Shown piece by piece: positions 39,445-47,668 of a DNA stretch of 64,000 bases. The stretch's first letter is position 1; the number at the start of each line of letters is the position of its first letter. The DNA lies in assembly GCA_964511555.1 (NCBI GenBank), contig CAZEFR010000002.1:62001-126000 (forward strand), written 5' to 3'. The notes below the pieces were generated by a model. That model was given only the letters and a program-made list of their open reading frames with translations, was not told the DNA's origin and made no database searches. The stretch is from CAIZGX01 sp964511555 (GTDB taxonomy: Bacteria > Bacteroidota > Bacteroidia > Flavobacteriales_D > Sanyastnellaceae). The position numbers and the translations under genes are program-made.

Positions 39445-40094
39445 TGCAACAATTTCATATAAAGCACCAAGCGCTCCTTTTGCTCTTGGTGCTTTTTTGT
39501 TTTAGGTCGAATGGTCAAGCTGCATGGGATTTAAATCTCTTAGCAAAGATTAACGGAGGTCCTGAAAAATCTGATCGCTTTTGGGAGGTATACACGAACA
39601 GTATGTCATACGTAACACTTGGCACGCCTTTATTGGTTGGAGCCACAGGTGTTTTGAAAAAGGACGAATTCGTAAAGCGTCAGTTTGTTGGCATGTTAGG
39701 GGGATTTGCACTGAATGGATTTCTTACTATTTCTTTGAAATACGGCATAGCCCGCGAAAGGCCATTTACTTCTCACAGTAGTTTGATTTATAAGAAGACA
39801 CATGCAGAAAGTATGTCTTTTCCTTCGGGACATGCGAGTGCGGCTTTTCAGTGGGCAACAAGTTGCGTGTTGGCTAAACCGAAATGGTATGTAGCGGTTC
39901 CTGCTTACGTTTATGCATGCGGAATTGGTTACTCGCGTTTGTATTTGGGCGTTCATTATCCAACAGATATTTTGGCAGGTGCAATGGTAGGAAGCGCTAG
40001 TGCCTTCGCTTCTTATTACATCAACAATTGGTTTTGGAAGAAGATGGATTCTAGGAAAAAGAACATTCGGGTGACAATTAACCCTTCCTTTTAA
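39444..40094 (+). CDS. PAP2-family phosphatase
   Basis: 216 residues. A hydrophobic N-terminal segment (A-L-L-L-L-L-V-L-F-C-F, signal peptide or anchor), then the three PAP2 motifs: K-Y-G-I-A-R-E-R-P, S-F-P-S-G-H-A-S-A-A-F and Y-S-R-L-Y-L-G-V-H-Y-P-T-D-I-L-A-G. Such enzymes dephosphorylate lipids (phosphatidic acid, undecaprenyl diphosphate) at the periplasmic face. Coupled to sdhB by TAATG. Oddly, a terminator hairpin lies inside its signal-peptide codons. Confidence 0.85.
   Translation: MQQFHIKHQALLLLLVLFCFRSNGQAAWDLNLLAKINGGPEKSDRFWEVYTNSMSYVTLGTPLLVGATGVLKKDEFVKRQFVGMLGGFALNGFLTISLKYGIARERPFTSHSSLIYKKTHAESMSFPSGHASAAFQWATSCVLAKPKWYVAVPAYVYACGIGYSRLYLGVHYPTDILAGAMVGSASAFASYYINNWFWKKMDSRKKNIRVTINPSF
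39461..39498 (+). terminator. Terminator/attenuator within the start of the PAP2 gene
   Basis: AAAGCACCAAG-n13-CTTGGTGCTTT with six Ts ending the hairpin. It is 17 bases after the sdhB stop but inside codons 7-18 of the PAP2 gene, encoding K-H-Q-A-L-L-L-L-L-V-L-F. Confidence 0.7.
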
Positions 40095-40099
40095 AAATA

Positions 40100-40125
40100 A
40101 AAAAGCCGCAATTAAGCGGCTTTTT
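40100..40125. terminator. Bidirectional terminator between convergent genes
   Basis: AAAAAGCCGC-AATTAA-GCGGCTTTTT, with A-runs before and T-runs after; it can serve the PAP2 gene on the plus strand and the unknown gene on the minus strand. Confidence 0.85.
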
Positions 40126-40142
40126 ACTTGAAGTTAATTCGT

Positions 40143-40568
40143 TTACTGTTTGAATCCCGAAACGATGCTAATGCAGCCGATGTGCTGAACTACGGCATCT
40201 TTTTGTTCAGGAACTTTAACCCTCACAACAAGTTGTTGTGTGTTTTTCATTTTGAATTCAAAAGCCTCTTTGTCTTGAGCGCCTTTGTTGGTGTAAATCT
40301 GCTTACCGTTGATATCGCTTACAGTGAACTCAACATCGCCAAGGATGGGGTGAGCAACAACTAACAAGCGATAGTCACGTCCACCAAAGAAAGTCACCAT
40401 TATTTCGGCATCTTCACCAGGAGCCATTTGCGCCGAGTTGTAGCTATCGTTTTGAACGTATCCATTTAATTTTGGTAGAACTTTATTCTTCGTGAAGGGC
40501 TTACATTGTGCAGAGGCAAACACAGGTACAAAGACCAAGAGGAACAGGAGAATTTTATATGCTTTCAT
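40143..40568 (-). CDS. Exported protein of unknown function
   Basis: 141 residues. Signal peptide ending A-S-A before Q-C-K-P-F. The mature part is a probable beta-sandwich (F-F-G-G-R-D-Y-R-L-L-V-V-A, G-D-V-E-F-T-V-S-D-I-N-G-K-Q-I-Y-T-N) with two cysteines, near the start and near the end (H-I-G-C-I-S-I), which may form a disulfide. No family recognised. It follows the lipoprotein gene by 17 bases and is probably on its transcript. Confidence 0.7.
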   Translation of the reverse strand: MKAYKILLFLLVFVPVFASAQCKPFTKNKVLPKLNGYVQNDSYNSAQMAPGEDAEIMVTFFGGRDYRLLVVAHPILGDVEFTVSDINGKQIYTNKGAQDKEAFEFKMKNTQQLVVRVKVPEQKDAVVQHIGCISIVSGFKQ

Positions 40569-40585
40569 GATATCTTCTGAATTTT

Positions 40586-41506
40586 TTATTGAATGTATTT
40601 GTTACGAATGACAGCAGCTTCAGCAGCTATTTTAGCAAGTGTTGCATCGCTCATCGTCACCGTCTCTGTGCTTCCAATGGTTGTTGCACCGTTGCTGTCT
40701 TTTTCTACTGAGGTTTCACCTCTCACTACAACTACTTCTTTGTAGATATTTTGAAGTTTAGTCAAATCCTCTTTCATTCGGTTAACGCGATCGCTGGTTG
40801 CAAATAAATTCAAGTAGCTTACCAATTGGTCTAATGAATACGTTTGTTCCGCAACACGTTGCTTCATTGCCTTCTCACCTTTTTTACCTGCATATTGAGT
40901 AGATAAATAAAGCGTTTCTACCCATGCGCCAGATACAATGAGTGCGCTAACGTCGGTGCGCTTTCCTTCTTTCAAATATGCGTTCACGTTTTGATAAGAA
41001 AGCGTAACGTAACTTAAAAGAGAGTCTTTGTTGTTCTGATTTTTTTGAACGCGTTCCATGAAATCTTCATCCAATGCGCCTTCAATTCCCAAGGCATTGG
41101 CTAACGTTTTTGAAGCCGCGAGGTAATTTACAGATTCTTGTTTTTGCTCGAACACTGTGCTGTAGCTTAAGTCTGCAGCGTAGATACCGAGGTTGATCGC
41201 GCGATTTTCTTCGTCTACGTATTTTGAAACTTTATCTACCGAGTTTAACATGACTTTGTCGAAGCTGAATCCAGCATCTTTAATCATGTCGGCCATTTCA
41301 ATAGGAGCCGGAATACTGAAGAAGATTTGCTTCAGTGCTTGCTCGCGGTCTTTGAAGAATTCGTCTTTGTTTGTTAATTCGCTTGCGCCTGATTCAAGGG
41401 GAGCCTTGTTTTCAGCTTTGTTTGCGCTTCCACCGCAAGCTACCAAAGCAGCGGAGCCAATGCACACACTGACGATTGCAGTGAGGGAGAGGTATTTTTT
41501 AATCAT
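40586..41506 (-). CDS. Lipoprotein of unknown function
   Basis: 306 residues. Lipobox A-L-V-A-C-G-G (Cys near residue 24), then a Ser/Glu/Asn linker and an all-helical body without repeats I can define (P-A-P-I-E-M-A-D-M-I-K-D-A-G, Y-A-A-D-L-S-Y-S-T-V-F-E-Q-K-Q). The end has alternating A-A and E residues. Similar helical lipoproteins occur in Bacteroidota but I cannot name a function. Start at the ATG at 41506, with 41512 possible. A TATATTAG box lies upstream, one change from the -7 consensus. Confidence 0.7.
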   Translation of the reverse strand: MIKKYLSLTAIVSVCIGSAALVACGGSANKAENKAPLESGASELTNKDEFFKDREQALKQIFFSIPAPIEMADMIKDAGFSFDKVMLNSVDKVSKYVDEENRAINLGIYAADLSYSTVFEQKQESVNYLAASKTLANALGIEGALDEDFMERVQKNQNNKDSLLSYVTLSYQNVNAYLKEGKRTDVSALIVSGAWVETLYLSTQYAGKKGEKAMKQRVAEQTYSLDQLVSYLNLFATSDRVNRMKEDLTKLQNIYKEVVVVRGETSVEKDSNGATTIGSTETVTMSDATLAKIAAEAAVIRNKYIQ

Positions 41507-41581
41507 GTTCAATAGAATGAATGTGTGAACTTCCTTACGGATGTTTGCTAATATAGTTACAATTTAAAGCAAAAAATTGTA

Positions 41582-44371
41582 TTAGTGCGCCTCAAGCCAG
41601 TTATTTCCGGCTTGTATTTCAACGTCGAGAGGCACTGCGAGTTTAACTGCGTTCTCCATTTCATGTTTAACGAGAGCGAACACTTGCTCTAGTTCTTCTT
41701 TTGGTGTATCGAAGAGCAATTCATCGTGAACTTGAAGTACCATTCTTGTTTTTAAATTCGCATGCTTCAATGCCGATTGAATTTTAGCCATGGCTACTTT
41801 AATGACGTCTGCTGCCGATCCTTGAATGGGTGCATTCACGGCATTTCGCTCTGCGAAGCTTCTTGAGATGGCGTTTGAAGAGTTGATATCTGGAAGGAAG
41901 CGTCTACGTCCGAGCACGGTTTCAACGAATCCTCTTGAGCGGCAATCTTCCACTGCTTGGTGCTGGTAGGTTTTTAGTGCCGCGAATTGCGTGTAATACG
42001 CTTCAATGATGTTCTTCGCTTCTGTTCTTGAAATGCCCAGTTGTTGAGCCAATCCGAAAGGACCTTGTCCGTAAATAATACCGAAGTTAACCGCTTTCGC
42101 TTTGCTTCGCATGTCTTTGGTCACTTCATCCAACGGAACATTGAAAACCTTTGAAGCCGTGGCTTTGTGAATGTCTTCACCTTGTTGAAAGGCTTCGATC
42201 ATGTTTTTATCTCCGCTCAATGCCGCAATAATGCGCAACTCAACTTGCGAGTAATCGGCGCTTACCAAGACGTGATTCTCGTCGCGAGCAACAAATGCTT
42301 TTCTGATTTCTTTTCCGCGTGAGGTACGAATAGGAATGTTTTGCAAATTCGGTTGATTGCTGCTCAATCTTCCCGTTGCTGCAACCGCTTGCATAAAGTT
42401 CGTGTGTACACGTCCGGTGATTGGGTTAATCATATTCGGAAGTGTATCGATGTAAGTGCTTTTCAATTTACGTAATTCACGATAATCAAGAATGAGCGGA
42501 ACAATTTCGTGGTTGTGTAAATAACGCTGAAGGACATCTTCACCGGTGCTGTATTGACCGGTTTTAGTCTTCTTCATTTCAGTGGTAATTTTCAATTTCT
42601 CGAAAAGAATAACTCCCAATTGTTTTGGAGAATCGAGATTGAATTTTTCACCTGCAAGCTCGGTAATTTTTTCTTCGATGATATCGAGCTCTTTGCCAAG
42701 TTCAACACTGTATGCATTTAAGAAATCCTTGTCAACACGAATACCTTCCCACTCCATATTCGCAAGCACTTCAATGAGAGGCGTTTCAATGTTTTCTAGA
42801 ACGGAAGTGGTTCCTTGCTTTTCTAGTTCAGGTTGAAAAATTTCAGCGAGTTGAAGCGTTACATCGGCATCTTCTGCTGCGTAGTCCTTTATGCTTTCAG
42901 CAGGAAGATGGGCCATTGAATTTTGATTTTTTCCTTTCGGTCCAATCAACGATTCAATAGAGACAGGTTTGTAATTCAAATAACTTTCACTCAACACATC
43001 CATGCCATGTTTTCCATCTGCATTAATGACGTAATGCGCAAGCATGGTGTCGAAGATTTTATTTTGAATCTTCATTCCATATTTCTTCATCATCTTGAAG
43101 TCGAACTTGTAGTTCTGCGCGACAAGTGTTTTCGAAGTGTCTGAGAATATTTCATTGAAAATTTCCAATTGCTTTTTCGCTTCTTCGAAGTTGGAAGAAA
43201 TCGGAACGTACCATCCGGTATGTGCTTTCGTACTGAAAGAAAGTCCAACGAGATAGGCTGAATGCGGCTCTAGGTCAGAGGTTTCAGTATCGAAACTAAA
43301 CGTTGTTGCGCGGTGAAGTTCTGAAATTAATGTTTGAAGTTCTTGTTCGGAAGTGGCCATGAAGTATTCATGATCCGTATTTTCAATGGTGTTTTTTGGT
43401 GCGGAAGGAACAATCACTTCTTCGCCAGCAGATGAAAATAAATCGTGAGGAGCGTTGCTCGCAGCATTAGCAGGGGCCGGTGTTTCTTCGTTTAAAACAC
43501 GTTTGATTAACTGACGAAATTCAAGTTCTTCGAAAACTTCACGAATGGCATCTTTGTTTATTTCGCTCACCTTTAACGCATCTTCATCGAGAGGAGTAGG
43601 AGCGTCGAGCATAATGGTGGCGAGTTTCTTTGAAAGAATGCCTTGCTCGCGGAAATTTTCAACGTTTTCCTTTTGTTTTCCTTTCAGTTTATCGGTGTTT
43701 GCAAGAAGTCCTTCAAGACTACCGAATTCGGCTAAAAGTTTAGCTGCTGTTTTTTCTCCAATGCCAGGTATTCCAGGAATGTTGTCTACCGCATCGCCCA
43801 TTAGACCGAGCAAATCAATAACCTGACTAACATGTTGAATGTTGAATTTCGCGCAGACTTCTGCTTCGCCTAAAATCTCAGCTTTCCCGCCTTGGTAGCC
43901 GGGTTTGTAGATGAAAGACTTGTCGCTCACCAATTGACCGTAGTCTTTATCGGGAGTCATCATGTATGTGTGAAATCCCTTTTCTTCGGCTTTTTTAACG
44001 AGTGTTCCAATGATGTCATCTGCTTCATAACCTGGAGCAATGAGCATAGGAATATTGAACGCTTCAACGATTTTCTTGATGTATGGAACTGCAAGTTTGA
44101 TGTCTTCCGGGGTTTCAGATCTGTTCGCTTTGTACGCTTCGTAATCGATCTCTCTGAGTGTTTGTTCTGGTGCGTCGAATACGACAGCAATGTGTGAAGG
44201 TTTCTCGTTATTTAAAATATCGAGAAGCGTGTTCGTGAATCCGAACATGGCTCCAGTATTCAGCCCTTTACTGTTGATTCGCGGAGTTCTGATGAAGGCG
44301 TAATAAGCACGGAAAATAAGTGCGTATGCGTCGAGAAGAAATAGTTTTTTTTCGTGTTCTGAAGATATCAT
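41582..44371 (-). CDS. polA: DNA polymerase I
   Basis: 929 residues: 5'-3' exonuclease (1-300, F-L-L-D-A-Y-A-L-I-F-R-A-Y-Y), 3'-5' exonuclease (about 330-510) and polymerase (about 560-929). The proofreading residues look intact: F-D-T-E-T, N-Y-K-F-D-F and Y-A-A-E-D. Polymerase motifs: S-A-D-Y-S-Q-V-E-L-R-I, K-A-V-N-F-G-I-I-Y-G and V-H-D-E-L-L-F. Used in repair and Okazaki fragment processing. Start at the ATG at 44371, 1 base after ribE; an upstream frame extension would overlap ribE. Confidence 0.97.
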   Translation of the reverse strand: MISSEHEKKLFLLDAYALIFRAYYAFIRTPRINSKGLNTGAMFGFTNTLLDILNNEKPSHIAVVFDAPEQTLREIDYEAYKANRSETPEDIKLAVPYIKKIVEAFNIPMLIAPGYEADDIIGTLVKKAEEKGFHTYMMTPDKDYGQLVSDKSFIYKPGYQGGKAEILGEAEVCAKFNIQHVSQVIDLLGLMGDAVDNIPGIPGIGEKTAAKLLAEFGSLEGLLANTDKLKGKQKENVENFREQGILSKKLATIMLDAPTPLDEDALKVSEINKDAIREVFEELEFRQLIKRVLNEETPAPANAASNAPHDLFSSAGEEVIVPSAPKNTIENTDHEYFMATSEQELQTLISELHRATTFSFDTETSDLEPHSAYLVGLSFSTKAHTGWYVPISSNFEEAKKQLEIFNEIFSDTSKTLVAQNYKFDFKMMKKYGMKIQNKIFDTMLAHYVINADGKHGMDVLSESYLNYKPVSIESLIGPKGKNQNSMAHLPAESIKDYAAEDADVTLQLAEIFQPELEKQGTTSVLENIETPLIEVLANMEWEGIRVDKDFLNAYSVELGKELDIIEEKITELAGEKFNLDSPKQLGVILFEKLKITTEMKKTKTGQYSTGEDVLQRYLHNHEIVPLILDYRELRKLKSTYIDTLPNMINPITGRVHTNFMQAVAATGRLSSNQPNLQNIPIRTSRGKEIRKAFVARDENHVLVSADYSQVELRIIAALSGDKNMIEAFQQGEDIHKATASKVFNVPLDEVTKDMRSKAKAVNFGIIYGQGPFGLAQQLGISRTEAKNIIEAYYTQFAALKTYQHQAVEDCRSRGFVETVLGRRRFLPDINSSNAISRSFAERNAVNAPIQGSAADVIKVAMAKIQSALKHANLKTRMVLQVHDELLFDTPKEELEQVFALVKHEMENAVKLAVPLDVEIQAGNNWLEAH

Positions 44372-44372
44372 G

Positions 44373-44969
44373 TTACGAAGATAGTGCAGCCATATACGCG
44401 GCCACATACTTCCCCATAATATCGAATTCTAAATTGACTAAAGTTCCATTTTCAATGAATTGAAAAGTAGTATGCTCGTAGGTAAACGGAATGATGGCTA
44501 CTGAAAAAGATGTTTTCGAACTGTCTACAACGGTGAGACTTACGCCATTCACACAGATGCTTCCTTTCGGAACAGTGATATGTCCGAGTTCGTTTGGTGT
44601 GTATTCAAAAGTGAATTTCCAACTGCCGTTGTTTTCCATACTGGAAATACATTTCCCCACGACATCTACATGGCCTTGTACGTTGTGTCCGTCTAATCGA
44701 TCGCCAACTTTAACGCATCTTTCAAGATTTACCATATTTCCTTCCATCCAACTTCCGATGGTTGTTTTTTGAATGGTTTCATCAATGGCTGTAACGCGAT
44801 ATGTATCGTTCACAATTTCAACTACCGTTAAACAAATTCCGTTGTGCGCTAGGCTTTGGTCAACTTTCAATTCATGTGTGAAATCACAAGAAAGCCAAAG
44901 CTCGAGGTTGCTTCCAACACGTTCAGTCTTCACAATTTTACCAAGCGATTCAATAATTCCTGTGAACAT
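44373..44969 (-). CDS. ribE: Riboflavin synthase, alpha chain
   Basis: 198 residues. Two lumazine-binding repeats, the first starting M-F-T-G-I-I-E-S-L-G, the second G-H-N-V-Q-G-H-V-D-V-V-G, with C-L-T-V-V-E and S-L-T-V-V-D in corresponding places. Makes riboflavin from two lumazines. Other rib genes are not nearby. No FMN riboswitch seen. Placed 3 bases after a large T9SS cargo gene and directly before polA. Confidence 0.95.
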   Translation of the reverse strand: MFTGIIESLGKIVKTERVGSNLELWLSCDFTHELKVDQSLAHNGICLTVVEIVNDTYRVTAIDETIQKTTIGSWMEGNMVNLERCVKVGDRLDGHNVQGHVDVVGKCISSMENNGSWKFTFEYTPNELGHITVPKGSICVNGVSLTVVDSSKTSFSVAIIPFTYEHTTFQFIENGTLVNLEFDIMGKYVAAYMAALSS

Positions 44970-44972
44970 ATT

Positions 44973-47633
44973 TTATTGTTGAGGAGAGGCCTGTGTGGCG
45001 TTCAATATTTGAATATACCCTTCGCGGAAAACAGGCACTATGCCTTCTAGACGAATGGTGTTCACCATGAGGGTGTAGTAGTAGGTTCCGGCACTGACTA
45101 GATTTTGTGTATTCTGATCCGTTGCATTCCAAAGAATATCAGGATCGGTGGTTTCGAAAAGTAGGGTGCCGTAACGGTTGTATATTTTCAAGTCGATGCC
45201 ATCTATTGATCGGTATGGGAATGGTTTAAGTATGTCGTTCAGTCCATCGAAATCAGGCGTAAGAATATTCGGTAGTTCATACGTTGGGCAGTTATCAATG
45301 CAAACCACATTAGAAGGCACACTCTCATTTTGGTAGAACTCTCCATCGGGCCAAAGATTCAATGAATCGAGCGCTGTGATGTAAAAACAACCGGCGATAC
45401 TTTGTAATCCTTCTGGATGAAGGAATTCGAATTCAGTGCTATTCGAGCCGTTTAGAGTTCCCAGTAGGACGTAGGGACTTGAATTAGTTGGAGCGTAATA
45501 TATATTATAGGCTGTAACATCTTCTGCGCATGAAGGGTCAATGTTGTACCATGAAATTTGAAGGGAAGGAATCTCACAATTGTTGGTTTGTGAAATGAGT
45601 GGAGGACATGGTGGCGTGGAGTCGTATGGACTTGCACATATTTCTTGGCTCAAGTTGTACAAAGAATCTGGAACATTCGGCGCACCGTATGAACCAAGCG
45701 TTAATATCTTGTAACAGTAATTCACATTATTCACCAATCCGGTATCGAGGTATTGCGGAATGGTAGTTTCATTCAACAATGAAAAATCTATATCGCCTGG
45801 TGCTTTTCGATAAATGAAATAGCGTGAATTTATCCAAGGAAACTGCCCTGTCAGATTCAAGAGTACAGAGTTATCTAGAGGAGTTGCGCTTATAAAAGGA
45901 GAAGTTGCGCTCGATGAAAAGCCAACAACTTGTTCATTCGAATAGAACTTAACTCGGTATTTTTTCAAAGACGTGAAGGTGTCGATATTCGAATGATAGT
46001 ATATAGTGTCGCCTGTGTTCAAGATGGTGAATTCATTCGAAGCGAAAATGGTTTGCCAAGTTCCGTTGTTTTCGAATTCTAATTCGTAGTGATAAGGCGG
46101 CAAATAGGTGAGGGTGTCGAGTTGTGTAGGGGGTGACCACCAGACAGTATCGCTTCCGATAGAAATGTCCGTTGCTTCGATACTCACTTTCGTGATGACA
46201 GGAATGTCTTTTTTAATTTGAACACAAGCTTGGTCGCTCGCGTAACTCAATGCACCGTCTGGCCAAACGGTAACAATTCTGTAGCAAAACGGCACTCCAA
46301 AACCTGGAGCATTATCGGTGAATGAAGTGTTGTTAGCACCAACTGTTTGTCCAATGAAAACGAATCCGGTATAGCCCGGCATGCCCACTTCACAATCAGA
46401 AGGGTTGAAATTGAATCCGTTTTGTCTTCTGTAAACGAAGTATCTGACATTCGCCAATTGGAAGTTAGAAAAAGTGTTGGTGCACGGAGAAGGGTTCCAT
46501 GTTACCGTTACACTCGAACCAATTGCCTCGGCTTGAACGTTTTGAACTTTTGGTGCAACAACAAGAATGTTCACGGATTCAATGTCTGCGAGTGGGACAA
46601 ATCCGTTGTCAAGTGCTTCGAAACTCACGGTATATGGCGCAGCACGAACTTCTTCGCATTCCGGCTGCCAATAGAAGGTGTCTGTGAATGTGTTGAATTC
46701 GGCTTCATGCACCACGTTGGTTAGTGGACCACCAAAAGCGCTAATGAAAACCGTATTTCCATTCGGATCACTTGCGTTTACATCGAATTGAATTGAATTT
46801 CCCGCTTCTACACAAAAGTCTGGAAGAGGCGCTATAACTGGGGGTTGATTATTGCAGGTAATAACCGTAATCTGCATGTCGCGAATGACAAAACCAACTA
46901 AAATTCCGTTTCTAAATTCCTCTACCTTGATGGCAATATTGAATTCACCGGCAAGCGGTGGAACAACCCATGTTACGTCACCAGTCTGAAAATTAATGGA
47001 GAATAAATCTGTTCCATTGACAGTACTTGCATCTGGAAGAAGCCAACCGGGTAAAGGCTGAGAACCTTCGCCCATACAGGGTACAAGTGAATAGACCAAA
47101 GAATCTCCATCAGGATCGTAGGCAACTGGATTGTGAATCCAGGGTTGATTCAGACAGGCATCTTCAATAGGCATCTTCAAAAGCTGTACAGAATTGTTAT
47201 GGCCGGTTGCAGGAGAAATTACCAACATCGATTGAATAGCGAATACCTGATTTACAGAATTCAAAATATTAATTACACCTTCATTTCTGTTAGGGTCTTC
47301 CACAGCGAGATAATAAATACCTGGACCAGAGTAGGTGTGGTAACCGGTGTACTGATTTCTTTTTGCATCTCCTGTCCCCAGAATAAGTTCTGCTGATCGG
47401 GTAAGACTATCCAATTGGGCTTCGGTGGTTCCCGGAGGCTCATCGCCCCATCTAATTTTTAAGTACGGACGATCGGCCGCAAATGAACTGGCCTTTGTAA
47501 TTGTGTTAATTGTCACTTTATACGTAAAACCGCTTATGTGCTCATACACAATCTCACCTGCCCGATTGTGGGTGGCTAATGCAGAGACTGCAAAAAGCAG
47601 TGTGCACAGGGTGAGAATTATTCGGCGATTCAT
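44973..47633 (-). CDS. Large T9SS-exported protein with gliding-associated C-terminal domain
   Basis: 886 residues. Signal peptide to about A-L-A, then T-H-N-R-A-G-E-I-V-Y, a start typical of this Bacteroidota family. Several beta-sandwich (PKD/Ig and fibronectin III-like) domains follow, with Y-D-P-D-G-D-S-L-V-Y-S and V-T-W-N-P-S-P. The last 90 residues are a type B sorting domain: L-P-N-I-L-T-P-D-F-D-G-L-N-D, L-K-I-Y-N-R-Y-G and G-T-Y-Y-Y-T-L. Proteins of this kind are adhesins or surface components moved by T9SS, often linked to gliding. Ligand unknown. Confidence 0.88.
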   Translation of the reverse strand: MNRRIILTLCTLLFAVSALATHNRAGEIVYEHISGFTYKVTINTITKASSFAADRPYLKIRWGDEPPGTTEAQLDSLTRSAELILGTGDAKRNQYTGYHTYSGPGIYYLAVEDPNRNEGVINILNSVNQVFAIQSMLVISPATGHNNSVQLLKMPIEDACLNQPWIHNPVAYDPDGDSLVYSLVPCMGEGSQPLPGWLLPDASTVNGTDLFSINFQTGDVTWVVPPLAGEFNIAIKVEEFRNGILVGFVIRDMQITVITCNNQPPVIAPLPDFCVEAGNSIQFDVNASDPNGNTVFISAFGGPLTNVVHEAEFNTFTDTFYWQPECEEVRAAPYTVSFEALDNGFVPLADIESVNILVVAPKVQNVQAEAIGSSVTVTWNPSPCTNTFSNFQLANVRYFVYRRQNGFNFNPSDCEVGMPGYTGFVFIGQTVGANNTSFTDNAPGFGVPFCYRIVTVWPDGALSYASDQACVQIKKDIPVITKVSIEATDISIGSDTVWWSPPTQLDTLTYLPPYHYELEFENNGTWQTIFASNEFTILNTGDTIYYHSNIDTFTSLKKYRVKFYSNEQVVGFSSSATSPFISATPLDNSVLLNLTGQFPWINSRYFIYRKAPGDIDFSLLNETTIPQYLDTGLVNNVNYCYKILTLGSYGAPNVPDSLYNLSQEICASPYDSTPPCPPLISQTNNCEIPSLQISWYNIDPSCAEDVTAYNIYYAPTNSSPYVLLGTLNGSNSTEFEFLHPEGLQSIAGCFYITALDSLNLWPDGEFYQNESVPSNVVCIDNCPTYELPNILTPDFDGLNDILKPFPYRSIDGIDLKIYNRYGTLLFETTDPDILWNATDQNTQNLVSAGTYYYTLMVNTIRLEGIVPVFREGYIQILNATQASPQQ

Positions 47634-47668
47634 TGTTATAAAGACAATTATTCAATCAAATAGTTTGC

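Noticed and set aside
44373..44973. FMN riboswitch near ribE
   Set aside because: ribE follows the previous gene by 3 bases, leaving no room for one.
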